Origin: Chitinophagaceae bacterium
Lineage (GTDB): Bacteria > Bacteroidota > Bacteroidia > Chitinophagales > Chitinophagaceae
DNA length: 64,000 nt
Assembly (NCBI GenBank): GCA_947447465.1
Contig: CANFKE010000020.1
Location: 1-64,000, forward strand
Direction of reading: 5' to 3'
In this document: positions 51,275 to 60,152 of the stretch, in pieces
Layout: every line of letters starts with the position of its first letter
How positions within the stretch are numbered: position 1 is the first letter of the stretch
The notes under the pieces: generated by a model
The model's database searches: none
Seen by the model: only the letters and a program-made list of their open reading frames with translations
Told to the model about the DNA's origin: nothing
Made by a program: the position numbers and the translations under genes

Positions 51275-52705
51275 TTAAAATTCAGCATTCTTCGGTGTCC
51301 TTGGGAAAGGAATGACGTCGCGAATGTTGGTCATGCCGGTAACGAAGAGTACCATACGTTCAAAACCTAGTCCGAATCCGGCATGAGGCACGGTACCAAA
51401 TTTGCGGGTATCCAGATACCAATACATTTCCTCTGCAGGAATATGCATTTCCTTCATGCGCTGCTCCAGTTTGTCCAGGCGCTCTTCTCTCTGGCTTCCG
51501 CCCACTATCTCACCTATGCCCGGTGCCAATATGTCCATCGCAGCTACAGTTTTGCCATCATCGTTCTGGCGCATGTAGAAGGCTTTGATGTCTTTAGGAT
51601 AGCCTGTTACTATTACAGGTTTCTTAAAGTGTTTCTCTACCAGATAACGCTCATGCTCACTCTGCAGATCTATTCCCCACTGCACATCATACTGGAATTT
51701 CTTTTTCTTATAGGTAGGTGAGTTCAGGAGCACATCTATAGCTTCTGTATAGGTAATGCGTTCAAACTTATTGTTCAATACAAACTCCAGCTTCTCTATC
51801 AATCCCAGTTCACTGCGCTCATTCATTGGCTTCTGCTTTTCTTCATCTGCCAGGCGCTGTGCCAGAAACTCAAGGTCCTCACGATTATGCTCCATAGCAT
51901 ATCCTATGATGTATCTGATGAAATCTTCAGCCAGATCCATGTTATCGGTGATATCATTGAAGGCAACTTCCGGTTCTATCATCCAGAACTCAGCAAGGTG
52001 GCGCGCGGTATTACTATTCTCCGCACGGAAGGTAGGCCCGAAGGTATAAACTTCGCTAAAGGCCATAGCACCCAGTTCCGCTTCAAGCTGTCCGCTCACC
52101 GTAAGGTTGGTGCATCGACCAAAGAAGTCTTCTTTGTAATCTATGCTGCCATCTTCGTTCCTTGGCGGGTTTTCTGTTGGCAGGGTACTTACCCTGAACA
52201 TTTCTCCAGCGCCCTCTGCATCAGATGCGGTGATGATAGGGGTGTGCAGATATACAAAGCCTCTGTCATTAAAGAATTTATGCACCGCAAACGCCAGTGA
52301 ATGACGCACACGGAATACAGCACCGAAAGTGCTGGTGCGGAAACGCAAGTGAGCTATCTCACGCAGATACTCCAGACTAGGGCGGTTCTTCAATTGCAAT
52401 GGAAATTTATCCGTATCGCAATCACCCAGTATAGTTATCTGCTCTGCCTTGATCTCTACTTTCTGTCCCTTACCCATAGAGGCTACTACCATACCATCCA
52501 CACTTACAGATGCTCCTGTGGTGATGCGTTTGGTCAGTGCTTCGTCTGTATCTAGGGTAATTACTACTTGTACATTATTAATGGTAGAGCCATCGTTAAG
52601 AGCTATGAACTGGTTATTGCGGAATGAGCGTACCCATCCTTTTACGTTTACCGTATAATCTGTCTTTTCCGATAGTAAGATGTCTTTGATCTTTGTCCGT
52701 GCCAT
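51275..52705 (-). CDS. asnS: Asparaginyl-tRNA synthetase
   Basis: 476 residues, class II. N-terminal OB-fold anticodon-binding domain ([20 protein letters not shown]), then motif 2 region ([27 protein letters not shown]), [18 protein letters not shown] and motif 3 [16 protein letters not shown]. Charges tRNA-Asn directly; two tRNA-Asn genes lie about 5-6 kb to the right. Stands alone. Confidence 0.97.
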   Translation of the reverse strand: MARTKIKDILLSEKTDYTVNVKGWVRSFRNNQFIALNDGSTINNVQVVITLDTDEALTKRITTGASVSVDGMVVASMGKGQKVEIKAEQITILGDCDTDKFPLQLKNRPSLEYLREIAHLRFRTSTFGAVFRVRHSLAFAVHKFFNDRGFVYLHTPIITASDAEGAGEMFRVSTLPTENPPRNEDGSIDYKEDFFGRCTNLTVSGQLEAELGAMAFSEVYTFGPTFRAENSNTARHLAEFWMIEPEVAFNDITDNMDLAEDFIRYIIGYAMEHNREDLEFLAQRLADEEKQKPMNERSELGLIEKLEFVLNNKFERITYTEAIDVLLNSPTYKKKKFQYDVQWGIDLQSEHERYLVEKHFKKPVIVTGYPKDIKAFYMRQNDDGKTVAAMDILAPGIGEIVGGSQREERLDKLEQRMKEMHIPAEEMYWYLDTRKFGTVPHAGFGLGFERMVLFVTGMTNIRDVIPFPRTPKNAEF

Positions 52706-52947
52706 TTGTCTAATAGTAATTTATGTGGACCGATGTTCGGTCCTGTATTATAATGAACATCAAAAATAGTTCATCGGGGCAAGTAATTGCAACTTCAAAA
52801 GGGTAAAACGGGGCTAAAAATCAAAAAAAAACCTTAAACCTGCTCACACAGGCACTTTTGAAGCCATTTAGCATATTGCTTTTATTGCAATCTGCCTGCT
52901 TTATCTCATCTTTGTATAAGCCGGTTTCTATCCACGGCCCTATACCA

Positions 52948-55173
52948 ATGAGTAGATTGGTGCGTATTTGCTTATGGTGCATCATGTTCATCTTCCCGGC
53001 GGTAGCCGCCCGGGCCAATCACATCTTTGGCGGCGAGCTTTTATATACACATATATCAGGTAATCTTTACAAGATTTCGCTCACTTTATATGGAGATTGC
53101 AGTTCATTGAACACTCCCAATAATCCCTCTTTTCTTTATTTGCCCAATGCAATTCCCCGCATACTTATCTATGATACGACCAGTCTCAATTTCGACTCCC
53201 TTTTTTTAAAGCTCGAACCCGGATATGGGATAGAGGTATCTCCGGTCTGCCCCGGGCAGATCAGTAATACTTATTGTAACGGGGGTAACCTGCCCGGCGT
53301 AAAGAAATTTGTGTATTCAGACACGATCACCCTTCACCCCTCCAGAGAATGGCGCTTTATTTTCAATGGGATCTTAGGTAATGGTTATACTGCGGGGCGC
53401 AGCAACAGCATTACCAATATCAATCCGCCTACTACCATGCAGATCATGGCTATGTTGAACAATAAGTATCAGAACAATTCATCACCCATATACTCAACTA
53501 TTCCTACTCCTTTCTATTGTGTCAATGTACTTCAGCAATACAATCAGGGGGCTACAGATAATGATGGTGATTCGCTGTCATTTAGTTTAGCGCAGGCGCT
53601 CGATGGCACTTATGGTTCACCTGCAGGTTATGTATATCTATACAGTGGCACTCATCCTTTAGCTACTTTGCCGGGAGATTTCTCTTTTTCCCCAATTACT
53701 GGCCAAATTACGTTTAAGCCCAATATTCTGCAGAAGTCACTCGTAGTAGGTCAGGTCAATGAATACAGGCATGGGGTATTGGTAGGCACCAGTCAACGGG
53801 AAATGACCTTCATTGTTCAGGATAATTGTGATGGAACACCGCCGGTGGCAAGTATATCAAGTATTAGTGGTGGTGTGGTATCGACCGGAAATATCATTAA
53901 TATATGTTTGGGCCAGCCATCTGTAAATTTCACAGTATCGCTCAGTAACCCCGATGGGGAAATAACTGATATCACTGCGGCAAATGTACCGGCAACAGCT
54001 ACGCTTGTGGTCAATAACGACCATACGGTATCTCCTTCTGTCAATTTCAGCTGGGCTACAGGCAGCTTGCCGGTAGGCTCATATACATTCTACCTTACCA
54101 TAAAGAACAACCATTGCCCGCTTATCAATACACAAACGGTTGCTTATACCATCAAGGTAGCTGCCCCTCCGGTATTGCAAGTGCAGCAAACTTCTATTAC
54201 TAATTGTATTTACCCTGCCGGCATCACATATACCATCAATTATGGATTCGCTCCGCGTAATATTATTATTTCCGAGAGTGGTACACCCGTTAAGACCATC
54301 GTAGATAATACTGCCGGAGATACGGTCATAGTAAAGGATAGCCTTCCCGCAGGTCATTATACCGTTGTCGTTCGCTCAGACCTTTTATGTGTCGATTCGG
54401 TATCTTTTACCATTGTCGATACAGGTAATCTGCCTATCTCGCCCGTTACCGAATCCTATTGCAGGGGCGATGGTACATTACCCATTGTCATCACTCCCAT
54501 AGTTCCCGGGGCGGTCATCAATTGGTATAGTACAGATAGCACGCCACTTCCGGGTGCACCTGTTGTGAGCACAGCGTCTGAGAATGTATTTCAATGGTAT
54601 TTTATAGAAACATATAATGTTTGCAGCTCAGGCCCCGTCACGGTCACTGCCACTGTTCATCAACTACCTCAAGGACAGATCCTCAATATACCACAGACCA
54701 TCTGCTATGGCGATGCTATTTATCTCAAGGCCTCGGGCGGCACTAGCTATACATGGGAGCCGGCAACGGAGATAAAACACGATACGGGAGGTTATTATAT
54801 AGAGGTGCTCAATCCCGTAACGGTAGTGGTCAATATTACAGATCAGTTTGGTTGCAAAGATACCGCAGGTGTTACTTTTGCCGATATTCAAGACTGTTGC
54901 AGGTTCTCATACCCCAATGCATTTACACCCAATAACGATGGTAATAACGATGGCTTCAGAATAGTTACCTGGGGCAATATGCGTAGCTATGCGCTTACCA
55001 TCTTCAACAGATGGGGGCAACCCGTTTTCTTCACTGCCGACCCTAAAAAAGCATGGGATGGTACTTTCAATGGCGAACCCTGTGAGATAGGTACTTACTA
55101 TTACTACCTCAAAGCCGAATGTCTTACCGGACCAAAAGAATGGCATAAAGGTGATGTGATACTTATCCGGTAG
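52948..55173 (+). CDS. Large surface protein with CHU_C/type IX secretion C-terminal domain
   Basis: 741 residues from ATG 52948, signal peptide ending at about AARA (residue 25). After NHIFGGELLYTHISGNLYKISLTLYGDC come several beta-sandwich, Ig- or PKD-like segments without catalytic motifs. The last 90 residues are the gliding-associated CHU_C domain: FSYPNAFTPNNDGNNDGFRI, LTIFNRWGQPVFF, WDGTFNGEPCEIGTYYYYLKAEC. This domain directs passage through the type IX secretion system and attachment to the surface. Probably an adhesin. The open frame extends 90 bases upstream, but the signal peptide starts at MSRLVRICLW. Confidence 0.9.
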   Translation: MSRLVRICLWCIMFIFPAVAARANHIFGGELLYTHISGNLYKISLTLYGDCSSLNTPNNPSFLYLPNAIPRILIYDTTSLNFDSLFLKLEPGYGIEVSPVCPGQISNTYCNGGNLPGVKKFVYSDTITLHPSREWRFIFNGILGNGYTAGRSNSITNINPPTTMQIMAMLNNKYQNNSSPIYSTIPTPFYCVNVLQQYNQGATDNDGDSLSFSLAQALDGTYGSPAGYVYLYSGTHPLATLPGDFSFSPITGQITFKPNILQKSLVVGQVNEYRHGVLVGTSQREMTFIVQDNCDGTPPVASISSISGGVVSTGNIINICLGQPSVNFTVSLSNPDGEITDITAANVPATATLVVNNDHTVSPSVNFSWATGSLPVGSYTFYLTIKNNHCPLINTQTVAYTIKVAAPPVLQVQQTSITNCIYPAGITYTINYGFAPRNIIISESGTPVKTIVDNTAGDTVIVKDSLPAGHYTVVVRSDLLCVDSVSFTIVDTGNLPISPVTESYCRGDGTLPIVITPIVPGAVINWYSTDSTPLPGAPVVSTASENVFQWYFIETYNVCSSGPVTVTATVHQLPQGQILNIPQTICYGDAIYLKASGGTSYTWEPATEIKHDTGGYYIEVLNPVTVVVNITDQFGCKDTAGVTFADIQDCCRFSYPNAFTPNNDGNNDGFRIVTWGNMRSYALTIFNRWGQPVFFTADPKKAWDGTFNGEPCEIGTYYYYLKAECLTGPKEWHKGDVILIR

Positions 55174-55194
55174 TTATTTGCAGAATGATTAAGC

Positions 55195-55202
55195 TAATTT
55201 TG
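55195..55202 (+). promoter_or_regulatory. -7 promoter element (TAATTTTG)
   Basis: Exact match 20 bases before ATG 55223. Confidence 0.55.
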
Positions 55203-55222
55203 ATCACAAACGTTATTCATTC

Positions 55223-55726
55223 ATGCACTATACTGCTAATTATTGGATAAAAGAACTGGGGCTTACCGCGCATATAGAAGGCGGAGCATTTAAGGAGATC
55301 TACAGGTCTCCGTTGGTGCTACCACAGAGTGAGCTCACTTCTGCGCATGGTGGTAACAGAAATGTGCTTACGGTCATTCATTATCTCCTGCAGTATGGAG
55401 ATTTTTCAGCACTACATCGCATTGCGTCCGACGAAATTTGGCACTTTTATGATGGGGCTCCTCTGTCTATATATGAACTTACACCCGCAGGTGAAATGAT
55501 ACGCCATCAATTAGGTAAAAATATCAATGACGGAGAAAGCCTTGTAGTCGTCATTCCGGCAGGAAGTTGGTTTGGCTGCAGGGTAGAGATAGAAGGCGGG
55601 TTTACTCTCTGTGGTTGTTCCGTAGCGCCCGGTTTCGATTTTGCAGATTTTGAACTGGCCGATAGAGGTAGTTTAGTATCTCAATTCCCTGATCACAAGG
55701 CATTGATTACGGCACTCACCCGATGA
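55223..55726 (+). CDS. Cupin DUF985 protein
   Basis: 167 residues. WIKELGLTAHIEGGAFKEIYRSPLVLP, ALHRIASDEIWHFYDGAPLSIYEL and VVVIPAGSWFGCRVE...FTLCGCSVAPGFDFADFEL fit DUF985, a cupin group resembling YML079w-type proteins. A metal site from His in IASDEIWHFY is plausible. Its function is unknown. The stop codon abuts the stop of the convergent lipoprotein gene. Confidence 0.88.
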   Translation: MHYTANYWIKELGLTAHIEGGAFKEIYRSPLVLPQSELTSAHGGNRNVLTVIHYLLQYGDFSALHRIASDEIWHFYDGAPLSIYELTPAGEMIRHQLGKNINDGESLVVVIPAGSWFGCRVEIEGGFTLCGCSVAPGFDFADFELADRGSLVSQFPDHKALITALTR

Positions 55727-56107
55727 TCATTGTCGTACTCCTTTCAGAGATATGCCATATGTTGCACTACCCGGAGATGCTGGCCCAATGCTACTGCTCT
55801 TTATTGTAGTATCTGTGATATCAAGGTCGGTTTGTACTGAAGACGTAGGGTCAAAATTCCTGTAATGTCCGCTGAATATGATGTTGTATGTATTTCCTTC
55901 CCACAATACAGTGCTGTCTGTAATTACTTTTACAAATGTTTTTCTGCTGATTGTTGTTGTGGTACTGTTGAACATGCTTTTCCAGCTATAAGCATACGTG
56001 CTGTCTGTAAGCAGGTAATTACGAATATCTTCGTTGATTTGGTTGGGCTTTTTACAAGAAAAAAGCATAAGGATAGCCAGAGTACTGATATAGATGAAGG
56101 GGCGCAT
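55727..56107 (-). CDS. Small lipoprotein of unknown function
   Basis: 126 residues. N-terminal lipobox LMLFSCKKPN (Cys at 18) marks a lipoprotein. The mature part is Ser/Thr-rich and beta-like; no family recognised. Its tail directly touches the cupin gene tail with no intergenic base. Confidence 0.65.
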   Translation of the reverse strand: MRPFIYISTLAILMLFSCKKPNQINEDIRNYLLTDSTYAYSWKSMFNSTTTTISRKTFVKVITDSTVLWEGNTYNIIFSGHYRNFDPTSSVQTDLDITDTTIKSSSIGPASPGSATYGISLKGVRQ

Positions 56108-56194
56108 AATGATGATAAGATTATACTATGAATTTACGCCGATATATTTAAATTTCAAAATAAGGTACAGCAACTAAGACTTAAGCCTGAGGTA

Positions 56195-57139
56195 TCAGAT
56201 CGCCAGATTGATGATATCGCCCTTCATAAATCCCGGCTTCTCAGTCCGCACGATCAAGGTTTGCCCGCCAATGAAAACTTCCAGTTCATAATGCCCGCCA
56301 TAGAACAATACCTTTTTGATCTGTGCTTTCAGCCCTTCCGCATCATCCGGCACTATGATTATCTCTTCAGGTCTTACATAGGGTTTACGCCCGAAGCCTC
56401 CGGGCAATAGGGTAGCCAGCTCCAGAGATATCAGGTTGTATTTCCCCAGTAGTCCTGCCACATAAGTGTTCACAGGAGAGCGATATACGTCCATAGGTTC
56501 GCCACGTTGCACGATCTTGCCATTTTGCATTACCAGCAGTTCATCTGCCCATGGCAGCAGGTCCAGAGGGTCATGCGAGATAAGCATGCACGTAATATGC
56601 ATACGCTCACTGGCAAAATCTACCACAGCTTTCAATGTGGTCTTGTGGATAAGGTCCATATTAGAGAATGGCTCATCCAGCAATAATAATTTAGGGGTCT
56701 GAGTGATCAGTCTGGCCAATGCCACTCTTTGCCTTTCACCGCCGCTCAGTGTCTGGCACTGGCGGCCAAGCAGGTGCTTTATATGGCACACATCTACCAA
56801 CGCATCAAAAGAATCTTTGAGCAGGTTATTGGCATACATCAATTCCTCCTCTACGCGGTAATTATTGCGCAGTTCAAAGTGTTGAGATAAATAGGCAATG
56901 CCTTTATGGCCTGCCATCAGTTTTTCATTTACGCCCTTCACAGGTCTGTCCTCAAAGAGTACTTCACCACTATCGGCCTGCCCAAGTCCTGCTACTATGC
57001 GCAATAGGGTGGTCTTACCGCTGCCGGTTTCCCCGGCAATAGCAATTTTCTGCATCCGCTCCTGCGTAAAGCTCACATTATTCACCACCGTTTCGGCACC
57101 ATGCTTCTTAACTATATTGGCTACTCTTAGTAAGCTCAT
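56195..57139 (-). CDS. ABC transporter ATP-binding protein with TOBE-like C-terminus, orphan
   Basis: 314 residues. ABC cassette: Walker A GETGSGKTTLL, Q-loop YLSQHFEL, signature LSGGERQRVALARL, Walker B LLLLDEPFSNMD, H-loop ISHDP. After residue 235 a TOBE-like domain (RKPYVRPEEIIIVPDD) places it in the CysA/ModC/PotA-type importers of anions or polyamines. No permease or binding protein is adjacent, so the substrate is unknown; molybdate would fit the Moco operon 46 kb away but that is a guess. Own promoter. Confidence 0.88.
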   Translation of the reverse strand: MSLLRVANIVKKHGAETVVNNVSFTQERMQKIAIAGETGSGKTTLLRIVAGLGQADSGEVLFEDRPVKGVNEKLMAGHKGIAYLSQHFELRNNYRVEEELMYANNLLKDSFDALVDVCHIKHLLGRQCQTLSGGERQRVALARLITQTPKLLLLDEPFSNMDLIHKTTLKAVVDFASERMHITCMLISHDPLDLLPWADELLVMQNGKIVQRGEPMDVYRSPVNTYVAGLLGKYNLISLELATLLPGGFGRKPYVRPEEIIIVPDDAEGLKAQIKKVLFYGGHYELEVFIGGQTLIVRTEKPGFMKGDIINLAI

Positions 57140-57168
57140 TTTTGGAAAGATACAGTTGATTACGGTTG

Positions 57169-57176
57169 CAAATATA
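57169..57176 (-). promoter_or_regulatory. -7 promoter element (TATATTTG)
   Basis: Exact match on the minus strand, 29 bases upstream of the ATG at 57139. Confidence 0.55.
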
Positions 57177-57305
57177 AGGGATAACCCATTGGGCTATATA
57201 GTATCATTTCACCTTATTTAAATAGATCTTAAAATGTGGAATGATTGTTGGCTTGACCTTTTGTAAAGACTTGTCGACTGCAGTAATGTTGATCGGCATA
57301 CATAG

Positions 57306-57653
57306 CTATACTAACTCACTCAACGCTTTTTCATCCCAACCCAGAAAGAATGTCCCATTCCCGAGATCCCAGACCGGACGTTTGATAAGTGAGGTGTTGG
57401 CCATCATCAGGGCAATGGCCTTTGGCTTGCTCACAATGCTTGCTTTATCTGCTTCACTTAGCGCTTTATAGGTCGTTCCCTTTGTATTGATCAGCTTGTC
57501 AGTAGGGAAGTGTTTCAGCCACAAAGTCAGCGTGTCCTTGTCTATGCCCGACTCTTTATAATTATGAAATACATACGCTGCTCCGCGTGCGTCCAGCCAC
57601 TTCAGTGCCTTTTGCATCGTATCACAGTTCTTTATACCATAGATAGTGATCAT
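57306..57653 (-). CDS. ArsC/Spx-family thioredoxin-fold protein
   Basis: 115 residues from ATG 57653. MITIYGIKNCDTMQKALKWLDARGAAYVFHNYKE is the N-terminal ArsC/Spx motif with a single redox Cys (C10), and LLMANTSLIKRPVWDLGNG matches the YffB/ArsC-like C-terminal region. Only one cysteine is present, so it would need glutathione-like or thioredoxin help if it is a reductase; arsenate is not proven as substrate and no ars gene is nearby. Lies beside tRNA-Asn copy 1. Confidence 0.85.
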   Translation of the reverse strand: MITIYGIKNCDTMQKALKWLDARGAAYVFHNYKESGIDKDTLTLWLKHFPTDKLINTKGTTYKALSEADKASIVSKPKAIALMMANTSLIKRPVWDLGNGTFFLGWDEKALSELV

Positions 57654-57678
57654 GATAGCGAAGGTAGGAAACAAAATA

Positions 57679-57701
57679 GCCACTACATCCGATGTAGTGG
57701 C
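57679..57701 (-). terminator. Terminator of tRNA-Asn copy 1
   Basis: Perfect 10-bp stem GCCACTACAT/ATGTAGTGGC with loop of 3, 11 bases past the tRNA 3' end; followed on the minus strand by TATTTTG. Confidence 0.75.
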
Positions 57702-57712
57702 TTTCTTTTCTG

Positions 57713-57786
57713 CTCTCCCTTCTGGACTTGAACCAGAGACCCTCTGATTAACAGTCAGATGCTCTAACCAACTGAGCTAAGGAAGA
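57713..57786 (-). tRNA. tRNA-Asn (GTT), copy 1
   Basis: 74 bases. Acceptor TCTTCCT pairs with AGGGAGA (one G-T pair); D arm GCTC/GAGC; anticodon arm CTGAC-TGTTAAT-CAG region with anticodon GTT; T arm TCTGG/CCAGA around TTCAAGT. Discriminator base G; CCA is not encoded. Identical in sequence to copy 2, 876 bases away. Confidence 0.96.
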
Positions 57787-57797
57787 ATCTTGTGGTA

Positions 57798-57827
57798 CAA
57801 AAATAAAGCGTTTTTTATTCCTGCAAA
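57798..57827 (-). promoter_or_regulatory. Promoter of tRNA-Asn copy 1 (TTTG N18 TATTTTTG)
   Basis: On the minus strand, -33 TTTG (57824-57827) and exact -7 TATTTTTG (57798-57805), spacer 18. The -7 box is 11 bases from the tRNA 5' end. Confidence 0.72.
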
Positions 57828-57974
57828 ATATTTTCTGTGTAAAATTCAGATATTTTGAGATGTTATAGATACAAAGCAAATCGGTTATTTTCGTAGTTCC
57901 ATGCAATTCCAGAAAAACTCATTAATTAAAAAACACAGTGTTATTTTGAGGAATTTTTATGATGATAGGTTGTT

Positions 57975-58472
57975 TTATTCTTTTAATTTTAATGAAAATG
58001 TAAAACCATCGTTATCATTCCATCCGGCAAATAAATACCTATCTCCAATTTCAGAAATTAATGACTCGTCTATAATTTTAGATAATTTTTCTATAACTGA
58101 CATTACATCGTTAGATTGAAAAATCATCGTTCTATGTTTAGTTCTTGCCTGTACTAGTTTGTAGAAATCATATTTGATTTCTGCAAATGACGTGTTCCAC
58201 TCTGACTCTAATGCTAAATGTACAATAGCAAGATCATTGTTATTCCCGTTTAATGATTGATACCATAGCATGTCGTAAAGACATTCATTGGTTGTGTTAT
58301 CATAACCGTTAGGGCTAGTGTACACGTTGTAGTTATAAGTTTCGTAAGCTAGCTCAGTTAGCTGAGTTTTTATTTCCCAAGTCCAACTTGTAGTATCTGT
58401 TTTTCCCTCTTTTGTCAGATGATCGGCAATTGACTCTAAAGTTCTTTTAATTGATAACTCTATTTCATCCAT
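57975..58472 (-). CDS. AT-rich orphan protein, possible PD-(D/E)XK nuclease-like fold
   Basis: 165 residues, inserted between two identical tRNA-Asn genes. Base use is clearly more AT-rich than the neighbouring genes, which suggests transfer from elsewhere. No family is certain. The order YDMLWY (D67), HLALESEWN (E89, E91) and YDFYKLVQARTKHRTMIFQ (K105) resembles the catalytic core layout of restriction-type nucleases (acidic residue, E-x-E or E-x-K, then a helix and strand). Helical N-terminus, no signal peptide. No exact promoter was seen; no partner gene is present. Confidence 0.55.
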   Translation of the reverse strand: MDEIELSIKRTLESIADHLTKEGKTDTTSWTWEIKTQLTELAYETYNYNVYTSPNGYDNTTNECLYDMLWYQSLNGNNNDLAIVHLALESEWNTSFAEIKYDFYKLVQARTKHRTMIFQSNDVMSVIEKLSKIIDESLISEIGDRYLFAGWNDNDGFTFSLKLKE

Positions 58473-58551
58473 AATATTAGTCTCTTTTTTATGATATTAC
58501 TTAGGACACGAAATTACCTAATCATGATAACGTTTTTTTCATTTAAAGCAA

Positions 58552-58583
58552 AAAAGCAGTTACAACTGAATGTAACTGCTTTT
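58552..58583 (-). terminator. Terminator of tRNA-Asn copy 2
   Basis: Perfect 13-bp stem AAAAGCAGTTACA/TGTAACTGCTTTT with 6-base loop, 5 bases past the tRNA 3' end, followed by T on the minus strand. The sequence is unrelated to the hairpin after copy 1. Confidence 0.88.
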
Positions 58584-58588
58584 GACTG

Positions 58589-58662
58589 CTCTCCCTTCTG
58601 GACTTGAACCAGAGACCCTCTGATTAACAGTCAGATGCTCTAACCAACTGAGCTAAGGAAGA
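58589..58662 (-). tRNA. tRNA-Asn (GTT), copy 2
   Basis: Same 74-base sequence and fold as copy 1, anticodon GTT. The leader from its -7 box is 55 bases, against 11 for copy 1. The bases immediately outside the gene differ except for a few (TGC on the 3' side, AT on the 5' side). Confidence 0.96.
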
Positions 58663-58717
58663 ATGTTAGCCCTTTTTGATACCGCACGATCAATTGCGCT
58701 GTATCGTTTTGGGAGTG

Positions 58718-58747
58718 CAAAAATAGGTTGTTTTTCAGTTCTGCAAA
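58718..58747 (-). promoter_or_regulatory. Promoter of tRNA-Asn copy 2 (TTTG N18 TATTTTTG)
   Basis: On the minus strand, -33 TTTG (58744-58747) and -7 TATTTTTG (58718-58725), the same spacing as copy 1, with further likeness over about 50 bases, so the promoter was duplicated along with the tRNA. Confidence 0.72.
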
Positions 58748-58881
58748 ATTATTTCTTACTTTTTTTGAGATATTTTTTATTAGCAAGTAAGCGCACTATA
58801 TACTCCTCATAACAGCACAATAATATATAAATGCGGTTACCGCCGCTTTCTGTACTATCTTTATCCAAATTTATTTAAGAA

Positions 58882-60108
58882 TTGAAGTTTTCAGAATTTG
58901 GATTTGATGATTATCTCATGGACGGTATTGATGCCATGGGGTATGTTGACGCGACACCCGTACAAGAGGCCGTAATACCAAGTATAATAGATGGCAAAGA
59001 TATTATAGCCGCCGCCCAGACAGGCACCGGCAAAACGGCGGCCTTCCTGCTGCCCGTATTGCACAATATCCTTACACATACCAAAGATGATGGTAATATA
59101 AAGTGCATGATTATCGTGCCTACTCGAGAGCTGGCTACTCAGATAGCCCAGACGCTCGATGGTATTTCTTACTTTACAGAGGTCAGCTCCATTGCGGTAT
59201 ATGGTGGAGGTAGCGGCAATCTGTTCGCTGCAGAGCGTAAGGCATTGTCTTCAGGAGTAGATATAGTTATCTGCACTCCCGGTCGTATGATCGCTCACCT
59301 CAACATGAACTACGTTAAGCTCGATGAGCTGAAGTATCTCGTACTCGACGAGGCTGACCGTATGCTCGATATGGGTTTCTTTGAGGATATCACTAAGATA
59401 CTCTCTTACATGCCTAAGAAAAGGCAGAACCTCATGTTCTCTGCTACCATGCCTCCTGCTATTCGCAAATTGGCCAACACCATGTTGCATAACCCGGTAG
59501 AGGTGAATATTGCCATCAGCAAACCTGCCGAGCAGATCAAACAAGGCGTTTTCTATGTATTCGACGGGCAGAAAATGAAATTGGTAAAACATGTCCTCAC
59601 TCACGGGGAATTTACGAGTGTGCTCATTTTCTGCAGCAGTAAGCTCAGCGTCAAGATGCTGACCGAAGAACTGAAGCGGGCAAAGTTTGCGGTTGATATG
59701 ATCCAGAGCGACCTGGAACAGGAACGCCGCGAACAGGTATTACTCGATTTTAAGAATAAGAAGCTCAAGATACTCGTAGCAACGGATATCCTTAGCCGCG
59801 GTATAGATATTGAAGATATAGACCTGGTCATCAATTACGATGTGCCCCACGATGGTGAAGATTACATCCACCGTATCGGTCGTACGGCTCGTGCTGCGGC
59901 CAAGGGTACTGCTTATACCTTCGTAAATGAAAAGGAACAATACAAGTTCAAGCAGATAGAGAAGCTGATGGAGCGCACCGTCGAAAGCCAGAAGGTGCCC
60001 GACGAGTTCGGCCCTGTTCCCGAGGTCAGCGAAAACACCCGCCCATTCAAAAAGCCGGGCGGCAGTGGGGGAGGAAAAGGAAGGAATAATAAGTTTAAGA
60101 AAAAATAA
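58882..60108 (+). CDS. DEAD-box RNA helicase
   Basis: 408 residues, RhlE-like. Q motif ATPVQEAVIP, I AQTGTGKTAAF, Ia PTRELATQ, Ib TPGRM, II VLDEADRMLDMGF, III SATMP, then VLIFCSS, RGIDIEDIDLVINYDVP and VI HRIGRTARA. The tail (375-408) is Gly/Lys-rich, as in cold-shock and ribosome-assembly helicases. Start is TTG 58882, giving MKFSEFGFDDYL before the Q motif; the first in-frame ATG at residue 13 would lose the conserved aromatic residue. Monocistronic or with the next gene 44 bases downstream. Confidence 0.95.
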   Translation: MKFSEFGFDDYLMDGIDAMGYVDATPVQEAVIPSIIDGKDIIAAAQTGTGKTAAFLLPVLHNILTHTKDDGNIKCMIIVPTRELATQIAQTLDGISYFTEVSSIAVYGGGSGNLFAAERKALSSGVDIVICTPGRMIAHLNMNYVKLDELKYLVLDEADRMLDMGFFEDITKILSYMPKKRQNLMFSATMPPAIRKLANTMLHNPVEVNIAISKPAEQIKQGVFYVFDGQKMKLVKHVLTHGEFTSVLIFCSSKLSVKMLTEELKRAKFAVDMIQSDLEQERREQVLLDFKNKKLKILVATDILSRGIDIEDIDLVINYDVPHDGEDYIHRIGRTARAAAKGTAYTFVNEKEQYKFKQIEKLMERTVESQKVPDEFGPVPEVSENTRPFKKPGGSGGGKGRNNKFKKK

Positions 60109-60152
60109 TACTTAATATATTTTCTGCATCTTGGTTGAAGATATTTGCCAAT

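Noticed and set aside
57306-57653. Arsenic resistance locus
   Set aside because: The ArsC/Spx-like protein has one cysteine only and no arsB, arsR or acr3 gene is near.
57901-58119. Plus-strand open frame beside tRNA-Asn copy 1
   Set aside because: It overlaps the 3' half of the minus-strand AT-rich gene, has no promoter match and the composition of a shadow frame.
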